Positions 15,515 to 23,676 of a stretch of 24,425 nucleotides of DNA are shown here, piece by piece (position 1 is the stretch's first letter; the number at the start of each line of letters is the position of its first letter). The DNA comes from JBCCWR01 sp039193385. Its GTDB lineage: Bacteria > Verrucomicrobiota > Verrucomicrobiia > Methylacidiphilales > JBCCWR01. The stretch covers positions 1-24,425 of the forward strand of contig JBCCWR010000018.1 of the NCBI GenBank assembly GCA_039193385.1, read 5' to 3'. The notes beneath the pieces were generated by a model. It was given only the letters and a program-made list of their open reading frames with translations. It was not told the origin of the DNA and made no database searches. The position numbers were made by a program, and so were the translations under genes.

Positions 15515-16552
15515 ATGAACGATTCAAGCATCCGTGTTGCAGTTGTGGGAGCCTCCGGTTATACGGGTGAGGAACTTCTGCGCGTGCTTATCTCTCACCC
15601 TCGCATGAAACTCAGCGCTGTTACATCGCGTCAGAATGAGGGGCAGTCTCTCAACCAGTTTATGGGTGCTAAGAATCTTTACCCGGACTTGAAATTTAAA
15701 AACTTATCTGCTGATGAACTTATTGAGCGAGCTGATGTTTTCTTCCTAGCGTTACCGCATGGAGTTGCTGCCAAATATATGGTTCCTTTACGGACTGCCC
15801 GTAAAATTGTTTTAGATCTTAGTGCAGATTTTCGTATGAAGGATCCTGTAGTTTATGAGGAATTTTATGGGAAGAAACATCCTGCACCGGAGCTGCTGGA
15901 GCAAGCTGTTTATGGTAATCCAGAAATTTATGGTGAAGCCTTAAAGACTGCTGATCTAATTGCCTGCCCAGGTTGTTACCCAACCAGTATTCTTCTCGCT
16001 CTGGCTCCGGCATTAAAAAAGGGTTTATTAGATACGGATCATATAAATATTACTTCGATGAGCGGTGTTTCCGGTGCGGGTAAAAAGGCTGAACTTGGCT
16101 TTTCTTTTTGTGAATTGAATGAGAGTGTAAAACCTTATGGGGTACCAAAACATCGGCATATTTGTGAGATCGAGCAAGAGCTTTCCCACTTGGCAGGACA
16201 CATGCTTCGTATAACTTTTGTGCCACATCTTATCCCAGTGCAGAGAGGTATGTTATCAACCATCACTTGTCCTGCTACTACAAATATAAATGACAGTCAG
16301 CTCATTTCGCTTTATCAGGATTTCTATAAAGACAGTCCCTTTGTTCATGTGCTAGAGAACGGAGATCTTCCTGAGACACGCCGCGTAGTTCGAACTAATA
16401 ATTGTCAGATGGCATTGCGTTATGATGCGCGTACCAACCGTATTATTGCTATGAGTGCTATTGATAACCTAGGTAAAGGTGCTGCCACTCAGGCAGTTCA
16501 GTGCTTGAATCAACGTTTTGGTTTCAGTCAATGGGAAGGTCTTACAAGTTAA
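15515..16552 (+). CDS. argC: N-acetyl-gamma-glutamyl-phosphate reductase
   Basis: Reduces N-acetylglutamyl phosphate to the semialdehyde with NADPH, the third step of arginine synthesis. The 345 residues show the NADP-binding GASGYTGEELLR (12-23), LALPHGVA (78-85), DLSADFR (101-107) and the active-site CPGCYPTS (151-158) with nucleophile Cys154. SGVSGAGKKAEL and VPKHRHICEIEQEL further support type 1 ArgC. The ATG at 15515 has no strong Shine-Dalgarno. argJ starts 25 bases downstream. It is the first gene of an argC-argJ-argB cluster. Confidence 0.97.
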   Translation: MNDSSIRVAVVGASGYTGEELLRVLISHPRMKLSAVTSRQNEGQSLNQFMGAKNLYPDLKFKNLSADELIERADVFFLALPHGVAAKYMVPLRTARKIVLDLSADFRMKDPVVYEEFYGKKHPAPELLEQAVYGNPEIYGEALKTADLIACPGCYPTSILLALAPALKKGLLDTDHINITSMSGVSGAGKKAELGFSFCELNESVKPYGVPKHRHICEIEQELSHLAGHMLRITFVPHLIPVQRGMLSTITCPATTNINDSQLISLYQDFYKDSPFVHVLENGDLPETRRVVRTNNCQMALRYDARTNRIIAMSAIDNLGKGAATQAVQCLNQRFGFSQWEGLTS

Positions 16553-16577
16553 CATTTTTTAAATTACTAGAGAAACA

Positions 16578-17789
16578 ATGCTCACAGGTTTAAAAGAAAT
16601 TAATAATGGTGGTATTACCTCTGCACCTGGTTTTAAAGCGGCAGGCATATCATGTGGTATAAAATCTGGAGGAAAAAGCGATTTAGCTCTTATTGCCTCG
16701 GATACAGCGTGTGAAGTAGGTGCTGCATTTACGACAAATCAGATCAAAGCAGCACCAGTAAAACTAAGTATACAGCATGTAAGGCGTGGTACTTGTAAAG
16801 CTATCATTGCGAACAGTGGATGCGCCAATGCCTGCACGGGTGTTCAAGGCATTAGTGATGCTAAGGCTATGGTCGAAGCAGTTGCTGGAGAATTGAAGAT
16901 CGCACGTCGCGATACATTAGTTTGTTCTACGGGCCCTATCTCTACCTTTCTTCCCATGACTAAGTTGCTTAAAGGAATTCCTCAGCTTGTTCAAAAAGCT
17001 GATGTCAAATCGGGCAAGAAAGCTGCTGAAGCTATCATGACGACCGACACGTTTAGCAAAGAATTTGCCATCACATTACCTATTGATGGAAAGCGTGTGA
17101 CCATAGGAGGTATAGCAAAAGGAGCTGGCATGATTCATCCAAACATGGCGACGATGCTTTCGTTTATAACAACAGATGCGCTCATTGATAAAGTCACCTT
17201 GCAAAAGTGTACTCTCAATGCTGTTGAAGAAACTTTTAACCGTATCTCAGTCGATGGTGATACCAGCACAAATGACTCTATTATTGTTCTGGCAAATGGT
17301 CTGACAGAAAATAATAAATTGCGTAAAGGACATGCACAAGTGGGTCGTTTTCAGGAAGCTTTAACTTATGTCATGCAAAAGCTGGCTCGTTTGATTGTGG
17401 CTGATGGTGAAGGTATTACCAAGGTGGTGGAAATTCAAATTCAGGGAGCAGCAAGCACTGCAGATGCCAAAAAGCATGCTGAGGCAATAGCTTGTTCTGC
17501 ATTAGTTAAGTGTTCGTGGGCTGGAGGTGATCCTAATTGGGGTCGTATTATGGCAGCGCTAGGCTATTCAGGGGCTCGTGTGCGTGAAGAGCTGGTTGAT
17601 ATTTTTTACGATGGACTGGCAGCTACAAAGGGTGGGCTTGTAGCAAAAACACCTTTGACAAAGTTAAAGAAAATCACTCGTAAAAAAACCTTTACGATTA
17701 CGATCGATCTGCACCTCGGGAAGGGTAGATACAACTTGCTGACGAATGATTTCACAGAAGAATATGTCCGTATTAATTTGGGTGAATAA
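16578..17789 (+). CDS. argJ: Bifunctional ornithine acetyltransferase / N-acetylglutamate synthase
   Basis: Transfers the acetyl group from N-acetylornithine to glutamate, recycling it, and may also use acetyl-CoA. The 403-residue precursor normally cleaves itself before a threonine. The cleavage motif is seen as KGAGMIHPNMATMLSFITTDA, with Thr192 as nucleophile, which should split it into alpha and beta chains. STGPIS (117-122) matches the oxyanion-hole Thr-Gly. ANSGCANACTG (78-88) and SVDGDTSTNDS are further family marks, and the C-terminal end has GKGRYNLLTNDFTEEYVRIN-type sequence. The presence of ArgJ means the cyclic route is used, so ArgA/ArgE need not be nearby. argB starts two bases after its stop. 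Confidence 0.96.
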   Translation: MLTGLKEINNGGITSAPGFKAAGISCGIKSGGKSDLALIASDTACEVGAAFTTNQIKAAPVKLSIQHVRRGTCKAIIANSGCANACTGVQGISDAKAMVEAVAGELKIARRDTLVCSTGPISTFLPMTKLLKGIPQLVQKADVKSGKKAAEAIMTTDTFSKEFAITLPIDGKRVTIGGIAKGAGMIHPNMATMLSFITTDALIDKVTLQKCTLNAVEETFNRISVDGDTSTNDSIIVLANGLTENNKLRKGHAQVGRFQEALTYVMQKLARLIVADGEGITKVVEIQIQGAASTADAKKHAEAIACSALVKCSWAGGDPNWGRIMAALGYSGARVREELVDIFYDGLAATKGGLVAKTPLTKLKKITRKKTFTITIDLHLGKGRYNLLTNDFTEEYVRINLGE

Positions 17790-17791
17790 AA

Positions 17792-18682
17792 GTGAATGAC
17801 GTAGCGACAGCAAATTTTGATCCAACTATCCGGGCATCTACACTCATCGAGGCATTACCTTACATCCAAAAACTACGTGGCCAGACTATTGTTATCAAAT
17901 ATGGCGGTAGCGCTATGGAACGACCTGATCTAGTAGAGTCGACACTTAAAGATATTGTTTTCCTTGAAGCTGTGGGTATCAATCCCGTTGTCGTACATGG
18001 AGGAGGTAAAGCGATTTCCACACGCATGAAAGAAAAGGGGTTAGAATCTCATTTTGTTCATGGCCTTCGTGTCACCGATGAGCCGTCTGTGCGTATTGTT
18101 GATGAAGTGTTAAATAAGGTGATTAACCCTGATATTGTGGCACGTATTAATTCGATGGGAGGGCACGCCCGTTCTTATCAGGGCAACCGTGTGCTTCGAG
18201 TAAAGAAGAAAAAACATTTTAATGAAGCTGGAGAGGAAATCGATCTAGGCTATGTTGGCGAGGTCATAGGTTGTGATGTTTTTGATCTGCGTATGGCCAT
18301 CTCTCATGAAGTCGTTCCTGTCGTTTCTCCAGTAGGTGAAGATCGATATGGCCATCCTTATAATGTAAATGCTGATACAGCTGCTGCAGAAATAACGATG
18401 GCTCTTAATGCAGGACGTATTATTTATCTTTCTGATGTTCGCGGTATTCTTAAAGATCCTTCTAACCCTGAAACACTGATTCCAACAGTCACACAAGAAG
18501 ATGTTGAGCAACTTAGAGTGGATGGAGTGCTCAGTGGTGGAATGATTCCCAAGATGGATTCTGCATTACAGGTTCTTCATTCAGGAACAGAAAAAGTTCA
18601 TTTAATAGATGGCCGTATTCCCCATGCTCTTTTGTTAGAGCTATTCACGGATCGAGGGATAGGCACGGAAATCATTCATTAA
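17792..18682 (+). CDS. argB: Acetylglutamate kinase
   Basis: Phosphorylates N-acetylglutamate with ATP, usually the arginine-controlled step in organisms with ArgJ. The GTG at 17792 lies two bases after the argJ stop, suggesting translational coupling. The N-terminal helix STLIEALPYIQKLRGQ is the extra segment found in hexameric arginine-inhibited kinases. The core has VIKYGGSAM (34-42, Lys36), VVVHGGGKAIS (67-77), LSGGMIPKM and the C-terminal LFTDRGIGTEI, also linked to arginine sensing. Feedback inhibition by arginine is inferred from these features. No terminator with a GC stem follows, but a structured element sits in the next 190 bases. Confidence 0.96.
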   Translation: MNDVATANFDPTIRASTLIEALPYIQKLRGQTIVIKYGGSAMERPDLVESTLKDIVFLEAVGINPVVVHGGGKAISTRMKEKGLESHFVHGLRVTDEPSVRIVDEVLNKVINPDIVARINSMGGHARSYQGNRVLRVKKKKHFNEAGEEIDLGYVGEVIGCDVFDLRMAISHEVVPVVSPVGEDRYGHPYNVNADTAAAEITMALNAGRIIYLSDVRGILKDPSNPETLIPTVTQEDVEQLRVDGVLSGGMIPKMDSALQVLHSGTEKVHLIDGRIPHALLLELFTDRGIGTEIIH

Positions 18683-18733
18683 ACCCGTATTAAGCAATAG
18701 CGACATGACCATCTGTGCAAGATCTTGGAAGTG

Positions 18734-18795
18734 GAGACTTTAGAGCCAACTTGTAGTATCACCTTTAGATACAACTGTATTGTCTCTAAAGCCTC
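18734..18795. other. Structured intergenic element (nested hairpin) after argB
   Basis: The 191-base gap between argB and the convergent glycosyltransferase gene contains a 12-position outer stem. GAGACTTTAGAG (18734-18745) pairs with CTCTAAAGCCTC (18784-18795) with one A/C mismatch. Inside it GTATC (18756-18760) pairs with GATAC (18768-18772) around a seven-base loop. There is no T-run after it, so it is not a standard terminator on the plus strand. It could be an mRNA 3' end stabiliser, a processing site or part of a small RNA. I see no open reading frame of note in the gap. Confidence 0.35.
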
Positions 18796-18873
18796 TTCTC
18801 CTCAAGCTTTTACACATCTGACTCACTCTCTACGGCATAATCCGGGTTAAAGAAAATTAAAATAATCTATAGA

Positions 18874-20946
18874 CTATTTTTTAGCTTTTAAGTGTGAACT
18901 CCAGATAAACCCCAGAATAAAGGGAGTCCACATAAGTGTTTTTTCCCATATGGGTTGTATCCATTCTGCATTAGCCAGCTCATAACGGTATTTTAATAAA
19001 AAGTACAGAAAAGAGCTTAAGCTGATAAGTAATGTGCCTTTGTTACGAGAAAAAACAGCAAATGGAACAAGCCAAGTAAAATACCAAGCGTGTATCATAG
19101 GGGCTAGTATCAATAGCCAGAAAAAATAATTCTCTGAAAATGCATGAAAATCTTTAGCACGAACTAAAAACCATAGCGTGGCAAAGACTAAAGGAATGGA
19201 AAAAATCCAATTCATCTGCAAGGTGCCAGGCCAGAGTATAAGTAAAAAATGAGGAATAAATTCTGCACTGCGTGCTTTTTGAGCAAACTCGCCAGGAACT
19301 ATGGGAAATGATTCTTTGAAATAAAGAACAGTTGATTTGAGAGATAAATTATATTCCTCCTTAAATGGTAGTTCATAGTGATTATGGCAAACTAACAAGA
19401 GTGATATAGTAAACGGTAGTAAGCTCAAAAGACCCAGCAAGGTGGCTTTCACAAAGCCACACTCGCGTAAACACTTCCAACCAGCATAACAAAGAATGGG
19501 TAAAGTAACCCATTTGATAGCCACGCTGGATCCAAGGAGTAAGACAATTCCAGACCAAGTCAATAGATGACGTCTTTTATCCCACAGTAACCAAGCGCCG
19601 GTTAAGCAGAGAATAAAGAAGCTATCGTAATGCCCACCCCCGGCAAAACTATAGATAATGAGAGGGTTCCAGGCATACCAAACAGATCGCCCTAACCCGA
19701 AACGACTGGCAAGCAAGCATAATGTTATTAAATCAGCCAAAAGGATGCTTGCCTTCATCATCAATACCGTTGAGGACACGGTTGTTATGGATTTAAAGAT
19801 TAATTGTACCAAAGGAGGATAAGCTGCAGAAACTTCACGATGATTGATTAAATGCCACCATTCTGTTCGAAGAGGTGTTAGCGCTTCTGCATTGGGAGTG
19901 TAATGATAGGGGCTAAAGCCATGAGACTGAATAATCCCTTCCCAGAGATAGCGCCATATATCATCACCCGGATGCATTCCTAATAAAAGTAAACGTGTGC
20001 CAACTGCAACGATCCAGAACAATAGCATTCTCCATCCAAGCCACTTTTTAATCAACCAGGAGCAACTAAAGCCTAACATCATGAAAAATGCAGCTTTCAG
20101 AAAAATGAGAACATTGTCTGCTATGGCAAAATCGCCATAAGGCTTCATAGTCATAGCTCCTGCAAAAAGAAAGGCAGTTGAAGCAATTGTTAAAAATATT
20201 TGCATCCATTTTTGATTAATAAAATGATTTATTTTTTTAAGCCATGACTTAAGCATCAGTTTGCCCAGTGTGCTAAGGATAATAATTCCAGCATTAAAAC
20301 TACCTTTAACGGTTCCAGAGATTTTTGATTTGCCGCCTTTACGAGAAAAATATTGCACGGGTAATTCACTTGTAGGAATTCCTAGTTCTGCTGCTTTGGC
20401 TTGCATTTCAACGGTCCAACCAAAGCCACGATCTTCCATTCGCATCATTTCCAGCGTCTTACGCCTTATCAGTCGCAGTGGCCCAAGATCTTCAAATTTC
20501 TTTCCCCATCCTAGAAATATAAGTTTTCCAGCGAGCCAGTTGCCAAAAAGCTGAACAGGTGTTAGCGCTTTGCGGCTTTTAGCATAGGCTCGTCTATTAC
20601 CGAGTATCATTTCAGAACCGTTGGTCGTTTCTTGTAGAAAATCATCAAGACGAGATAGATCATCGCTGCCATCTCCATCACAAAACAATATCCATTCGAT
20701 CTCACAGGGCATATCTTGCAAACCTGACCAGCAGGCACGACCATAGCCGCGTCGTGGTTCACGGACGACTTCTGCACCACTAGCTTCAGCTTCTTGTACA
20801 GTTCTGTCTGTGCTTCCGTTATCCACAACGCGCACCCTTGTAAATCCTCGCTCGAGCAAAGATTTGACGACATCACCTATCGTTTTTTCCTCATCCCAAG
20901 CAGGGATTAAAACGAGTATTTTGTTTTTGTCGGGCAGTGATCTCAT
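18874..20946 (-). CDS. Two-domain glycosyltransferase: GT2 fused to multi-pass GT-C-like membrane region
   Basis: Numbering runs from the ATG at 20967; the ATG at 20946 (Met8) is preferred because it avoids overlap with ubiE. Residues 17-235 are a GT2 (GT-A fold) domain of the dolichyl-phosphate-type group: IPAWDEEKTI (21-30), VVDNGSTDRT (47-56), FCDGDGSDD with the DxD (95-103), FEDLGPLRLIRR (158-169) and GWTVEMQAKA. Residues 255-690 hold roughly ten or more membrane helices with a GT-C-like pattern: MHPGDDIWRYLWEG (331-344, an acidic pair in an outside loop) and AAYPPLVQLIF. Such proteins usually use polyprenyl-phosphate sugars to extend surface glycans. One model is that the GT2 part loads a lipid-linked sugar that the membrane part transfers; this is inference. 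It is convergent with the arg cluster. Confidence 0.85.
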   Translation of the reverse strand: MRSLPDKNKILVLIPAWDEEKTIGDVVKSLLERGFTRVRVVDNGSTDRTVQEAEASGAEVVREPRRGYGRACWSGLQDMPCEIEWILFCDGDGSDDLSRLDDFLQETTNGSEMILGNRRAYAKSRKALTPVQLFGNWLAGKLIFLGWGKKFEDLGPLRLIRRKTLEMMRMEDRGFGWTVEMQAKAAELGIPTSELPVQYFSRKGGKSKISGTVKGSFNAGIIILSTLGKLMLKSWLKKINHFINQKWMQIFLTIASTAFLFAGAMTMKPYGDFAIADNVLIFLKAAFFMMLGFSCSWLIKKWLGWRMLLFWIVAVGTRLLLLGMHPGDDIWRYLWEGIIQSHGFSPYHYTPNAEALTPLRTEWWHLINHREVSAAYPPLVQLIFKSITTVSSTVLMMKASILLADLITLCLLASRFGLGRSVWYAWNPLIIYSFAGGGHYDSFFILCLTGAWLLWDKRRHLLTWSGIVLLLGSSVAIKWVTLPILCYAGWKCLRECGFVKATLLGLLSLLPFTISLLLVCHNHYELPFKEEYNLSLKSTVLYFKESFPIVPGEFAQKARSAEFIPHFLLILWPGTLQMNWIFSIPLVFATLWFLVRAKDFHAFSENYFFWLLILAPMIHAWYFTWLVPFAVFSRNKGTLLISLSSFLYFLLKYRYELANAEWIQPIWEKTLMWTPFILGFIWSSHLKAKK

Positions 20947-20958
20947 TGCGCTTTCTCT

Positions 20959-21663
20959 ATGAATCATTACATTCAGCAGATGGCCTTAGTAAACACCAAT
21001 CAAAAATCTCATGAAATACATGACTACTTTTCCCGCATTGCTATTCCCTACGATTTTTTTAATCACTTTTTTAGCATGGGCATTGATCTTTACTGGCGAA
21101 GGCAATTGACCTTGGCCGTAAAAAGACAGAATCCCGAGTTAACTTTGGATCTGGCAACCGGGACTGGCGATGTTGCACTAGCGCTCAAGAAAATGAAATT
21201 GTCTGTTATTGGCTTTGATTTCTGTCAGCCCATGCTGGAGATTGCACAAAAGAAAAAGTTTACATCTGTGAGTGGGGCGGATGCACACCGCTTGCCCTTG
21301 GCCAATCAAACGGTCGATGCTGTCACAATTGCTTTTGGTTATAGAAATTTTACGGATAAATCTTGTGTGTTAGAAGAGCTCCGACGTGTATTAAAACCTG
21401 GAGGGAAGCTTTACATTCTGGAATTTTCTCAGCCTTCTTTATGGATACGTCCATTCTATTATTTTTATCTAGATCGTATGATGCCAGTGATCACCGGAGT
21501 ATTCTGTAATGAAAAATCTGCCTATAAGCATTTATCATCAAGTGTCATGGCTTTTCCTGCCGCTCAACAGTTTAAATTATTCCTGCAAAATCATGCATTT
21601 AAGAGTGTTTCTTTTAAATCTATGACTTTTGGAACTGTAGCTTTACACGTTGCTTGTAAATGA
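20959..21663 (+). CDS. ubiE: UbiE/MenG-type quinone C-methyltransferase
   Basis: An S-adenosylmethionine-dependent enzyme for the last or near-last ring methylation in menaquinone (and ubiquinone) synthesis. From the ATG at 20959 it is 234 residues. It shows the UbiE N-terminal pattern RIAIPYDFFNHFFSMGIDLYW (close to the family YDxMN..S.G....W signature), SAM motif I LDLATGTGD (63-71), FGYRN (126-130) and EELRRVLKPGGKLYILEFSQP. Met8 at 20980 is an alternative start. Its 5' end meets the divergent glycosyltransferase. The sequence does not tell which quinone it methylates; menaquinone is likelier for a Verrucomicrobiota-like host. Confidence 0.9.
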   Translation: MNHYIQQMALVNTNQKSHEIHDYFSRIAIPYDFFNHFFSMGIDLYWRRQLTLAVKRQNPELTLDLATGTGDVALALKKMKLSVIGFDFCQPMLEIAQKKKFTSVSGADAHRLPLANQTVDAVTIAFGYRNFTDKSCVLEELRRVLKPGGKLYILEFSQPSLWIRPFYYFYLDRMMPVITGVFCNEKSAYKHLSSSVMAFPAAQQFKLFLQNHAFKSVSFKSMTFGTVALHVACK

Positions 21664-21677
21664 AAAATCCATAAGGG

Positions 21678-22535
21678 TTATTGTGTGAGTTCACTAAGTC
21701 CACTTTGACCAGCGGAGAGAAGTTCAGCTTCACTTGTATCTTGTGGTTTAGTGCCACCTACTATAGTTATTAAGCCATTTTGATTGCGGGTAAAGCGAGG
21801 TAGAGTTCCACTCACGCGTCGATCTTCTTGTAACAAAATCTTTCCATGACTATCAATCATTGAATAGCGGTACGTCTTTGCTCCAACAGCGTGCAAAACA
21901 TGCCAGGTTAAGTCTGGATCAAATTCAACGACAGGCGGAGCAAAGGCTACAATAGGCCCCAATATGTTTGTGGCATAAACAAGATTATCTGCAGGAGATT
22001 CTACTCGCATGTAAAGATTGACATTACTTTTGGTTCCAAAACGAAGCAGACTAAATTCGAGCTTGGATCCTTGAACGATTTTGTTTTCTTCCCACATTTT
22101 ACTGCCACGACCAATGTTGAATACTAGAGGACTCGTTACCAATGCTCCGCCTGTTTTAAGTTTGACTGCAGCTTGTATAGTGTATTGGCCTGTTTCACGA
22201 ATTGTATAATAAGGGGTGATATTAATAGGCAGTGTTCTGGAACCAAATTTTGGAATAATCACATTAGGAATTTCCAGCTCCTTCTCTTTCATAACACGAC
22301 GGTTTAAATTGATGTGTTTAATAATAAAATTGACCCAAGGTTTACCGTTATCATCTTTGGCAAATATGATGTCGCTGTCGGATATGTTTTTGAGACCGAG
22401 TTCAAAAATAGCAGGTTCATATTGAAGAAAGTCTTGACGTTCGGCACGCATGCTTGGCTCGACTTGTGCAACGGAAGTATTAGCACTAAGGGCTAAAAGA
22501 ATCAGACCAATCAATAGAGGGCGAAATTGTTTCAT
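21678..22535 (-). CDS. Secreted protein of unknown function
   Basis: The frame is open to 22607, but the ATG at 22535 gives MKQFRPLLIGLILLALSANTS and then VAQ, a signal peptide likely cut after VAQ. The result is a 285-residue precursor. The mature part is beta-rich: FLQYEPAIFELGLKNISDSD looks like an immunoglobulin-type domain near the N-terminus, as in proteins with 'extrinsic-apparatus' beta sandwiches. A second half (KSNVNLYMRVESPADNLVYAT, TWHVLHAVGAKTYRYSMIDSHGK) repeats similar strand spacing. It has no catalytic motif that I recognise. TTTAGAGAC stands directly before the start codon and gives a weak Shine-Dalgarno-like GAG. It lies 14 bases from the end of ubiE, convergent with it. 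Export to the periplasm or surface is likely; role unknown. Confidence 0.7.
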   Translation of the reverse strand: MKQFRPLLIGLILLALSANTSVAQVEPSMRAERQDFLQYEPAIFELGLKNISDSDIIFAKDDNGKPWVNFIIKHINLNRRVMKEKELEIPNVIIPKFGSRTLPINITPYYTIRETGQYTIQAAVKLKTGGALVTSPLVFNIGRGSKMWEENKIVQGSKLEFSLLRFGTKSNVNLYMRVESPADNLVYATNILGPIVAFAPPVVEFDPDLTWHVLHAVGAKTYRYSMIDSHGKILLQEDRRVSGTLPRFTRNQNGLITIVGGTKPQDTSEAELLSAGQSGLSELTQ

Positions 22536-22698
22536 GTCTCTAAACTGTACCGTGACGTTGCCAAAACAGCAAGACAGGCCTTTAGTATGACAGAGGTAGC
22601 GTATCATTACACTTTAATTTGACGAGTGATTCTCAGAATATATTCAACCGTTAGCGGATGCTTGTCTACAAATGACATTACACGTACAGTTTTGCATT

Positions 22699-23676
22699 AT
22701 GTCACAGGGAAACGTCAGTTCTTTTATCAAACATCACTACCGTCATTTTAACGCTGCGGCATTGATAGATGCAGCAGAAGGGTACAATAGTCATTTAGAA
22801 AAAGGTGGAATGATGTTGGCGACTCTGGCTGGTGCTATGAGCACCGCGGAGTTAGGGCTCTCGCTAGCAGAAATGATACGTCAGGAAAAAGTTCATGCTA
22901 TTTGCTGCACGGGGGCAAACCTCGAGGAGGACGTTTTTAATCTTGTGGCGCATAAGCATTATAAACGAATCCCCAATTATCGAGACCTAACGCCTAATGA
23001 TGAACAAAAGCTTTTAGATCAACATCTCAATCGTGTTACAGATACCTGTATTCCAGAAGATGAGGCGATGCGTAGAATTGAAAACATCGTGCTCAAAAAC
23101 TGGATGCAGGCAGATAAGCATGACCAACGGTATTTTCCGCATGAATACATGTACCAGGTTTTACTCAGTGGTGAGTTGGAAAAGTACTATCAAATTGATC
23201 CTGCTGATAGCTGGCTGCTAGAAGCAGCTAAGAGAAACCTACCCATGTTTGTGCCCGGTTGGGAGGATTCAACATTAGGCAATATTTTTGCAGCTCATGT
23301 AGTCAATGGCGATTTGTCAGGAGCTCATGTAACCAAGAGTGGTATCGAGTATATGGTGCAGCTAGCAGAATGGTATACAAAGATGGCGCCTCAAGCACCT
23401 ATAGGCTTTTTCCAAATAGGGGGAGGCATTGCAGGTGATTTTCCTATTTGTGTTGTGCCGATGTTACACCAGGATTTGAAGCGAGATAATGTGCCACTAT
23501 GGGGCTACTTTTGCCAAATCAGTGACAGCACCACCAGTTATGGATCTTATTCAGGTGCAGTTCCCAATGAAAAAATCACATGGGGTAAGTTAAGTATAGA
23601 AACTCCGAAACATATTATTGAATCAGATGCAACGATTGTGGCTCCTCTTATTTTTGCCTACGTCTTAAATTGGTAA
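22699..23676 (+). CDS. Deoxyhypusine synthase family protein (possible homospermidine/polyamine enzyme)
   Basis: A member of the deoxyhypusine synthase fold, about 325 residues from the ATG at 22699 (an ATG at 22672 is also in frame). Family marks are GGMMLATLAGAMSTAELG, ICCTGANLEEDVFNLVAH, FVPGWEDSTLGNIFAAH, IGFFQIGGGIAGDFPICVVPML and the C-terminal ITWGKLSIETP. The lysine of WGK (Lys297 from this start) aligns with the catalytic lysine of eukaryotic enzymes that holds the aminobutyl group. Bacteria generally lack eIF5A hypusine, and several bacterial homologues are known or thought to use free polyamines, for example to make homospermidine. The substrate here is inference. It ends immediately next to the unknown convergent gene; no polyamine gene is in the window. 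Confidence 0.9.
   Translation: MSQGNVSSFIKHHYRHFNAAALIDAAEGYNSHLEKGGMMLATLAGAMSTAELGLSLAEMIRQEKVHAICCTGANLEEDVFNLVAHKHYKRIPNYRDLTPNDEQKLLDQHLNRVTDTCIPEDEAMRRIENIVLKNWMQADKHDQRYFPHEYMYQVLLSGELEKYYQIDPADSWLLEAAKRNLPMFVPGWEDSTLGNIFAAHVVNGDLSGAHVTKSGIEYMVQLAEWYTKMAPQAPIGFFQIGGGIAGDFPICVVPMLHQDLKRDNVPLWGYFCQISDSTTSYGSYSGAVPNEKITWGKLSIETPKHIIESDATIVAPLIFAYVLNW

Noticed and set aside
18860..18882. Weak hairpin with a T-run overlapping the glycosyltransferase stop codon
   Set aside because: Only a seven-pair AT-rich stem with one mismatch; too weak to call as a terminator for argB.
20818..20828. A perfect TTATCCACA-type DnaA-box word
   Set aside because: It lies inside the glycosyltransferase coding sequence (it encodes part of the VVDNGSTD motif), is a single copy and is far from dnaA; chance match driven by a conserved motif.
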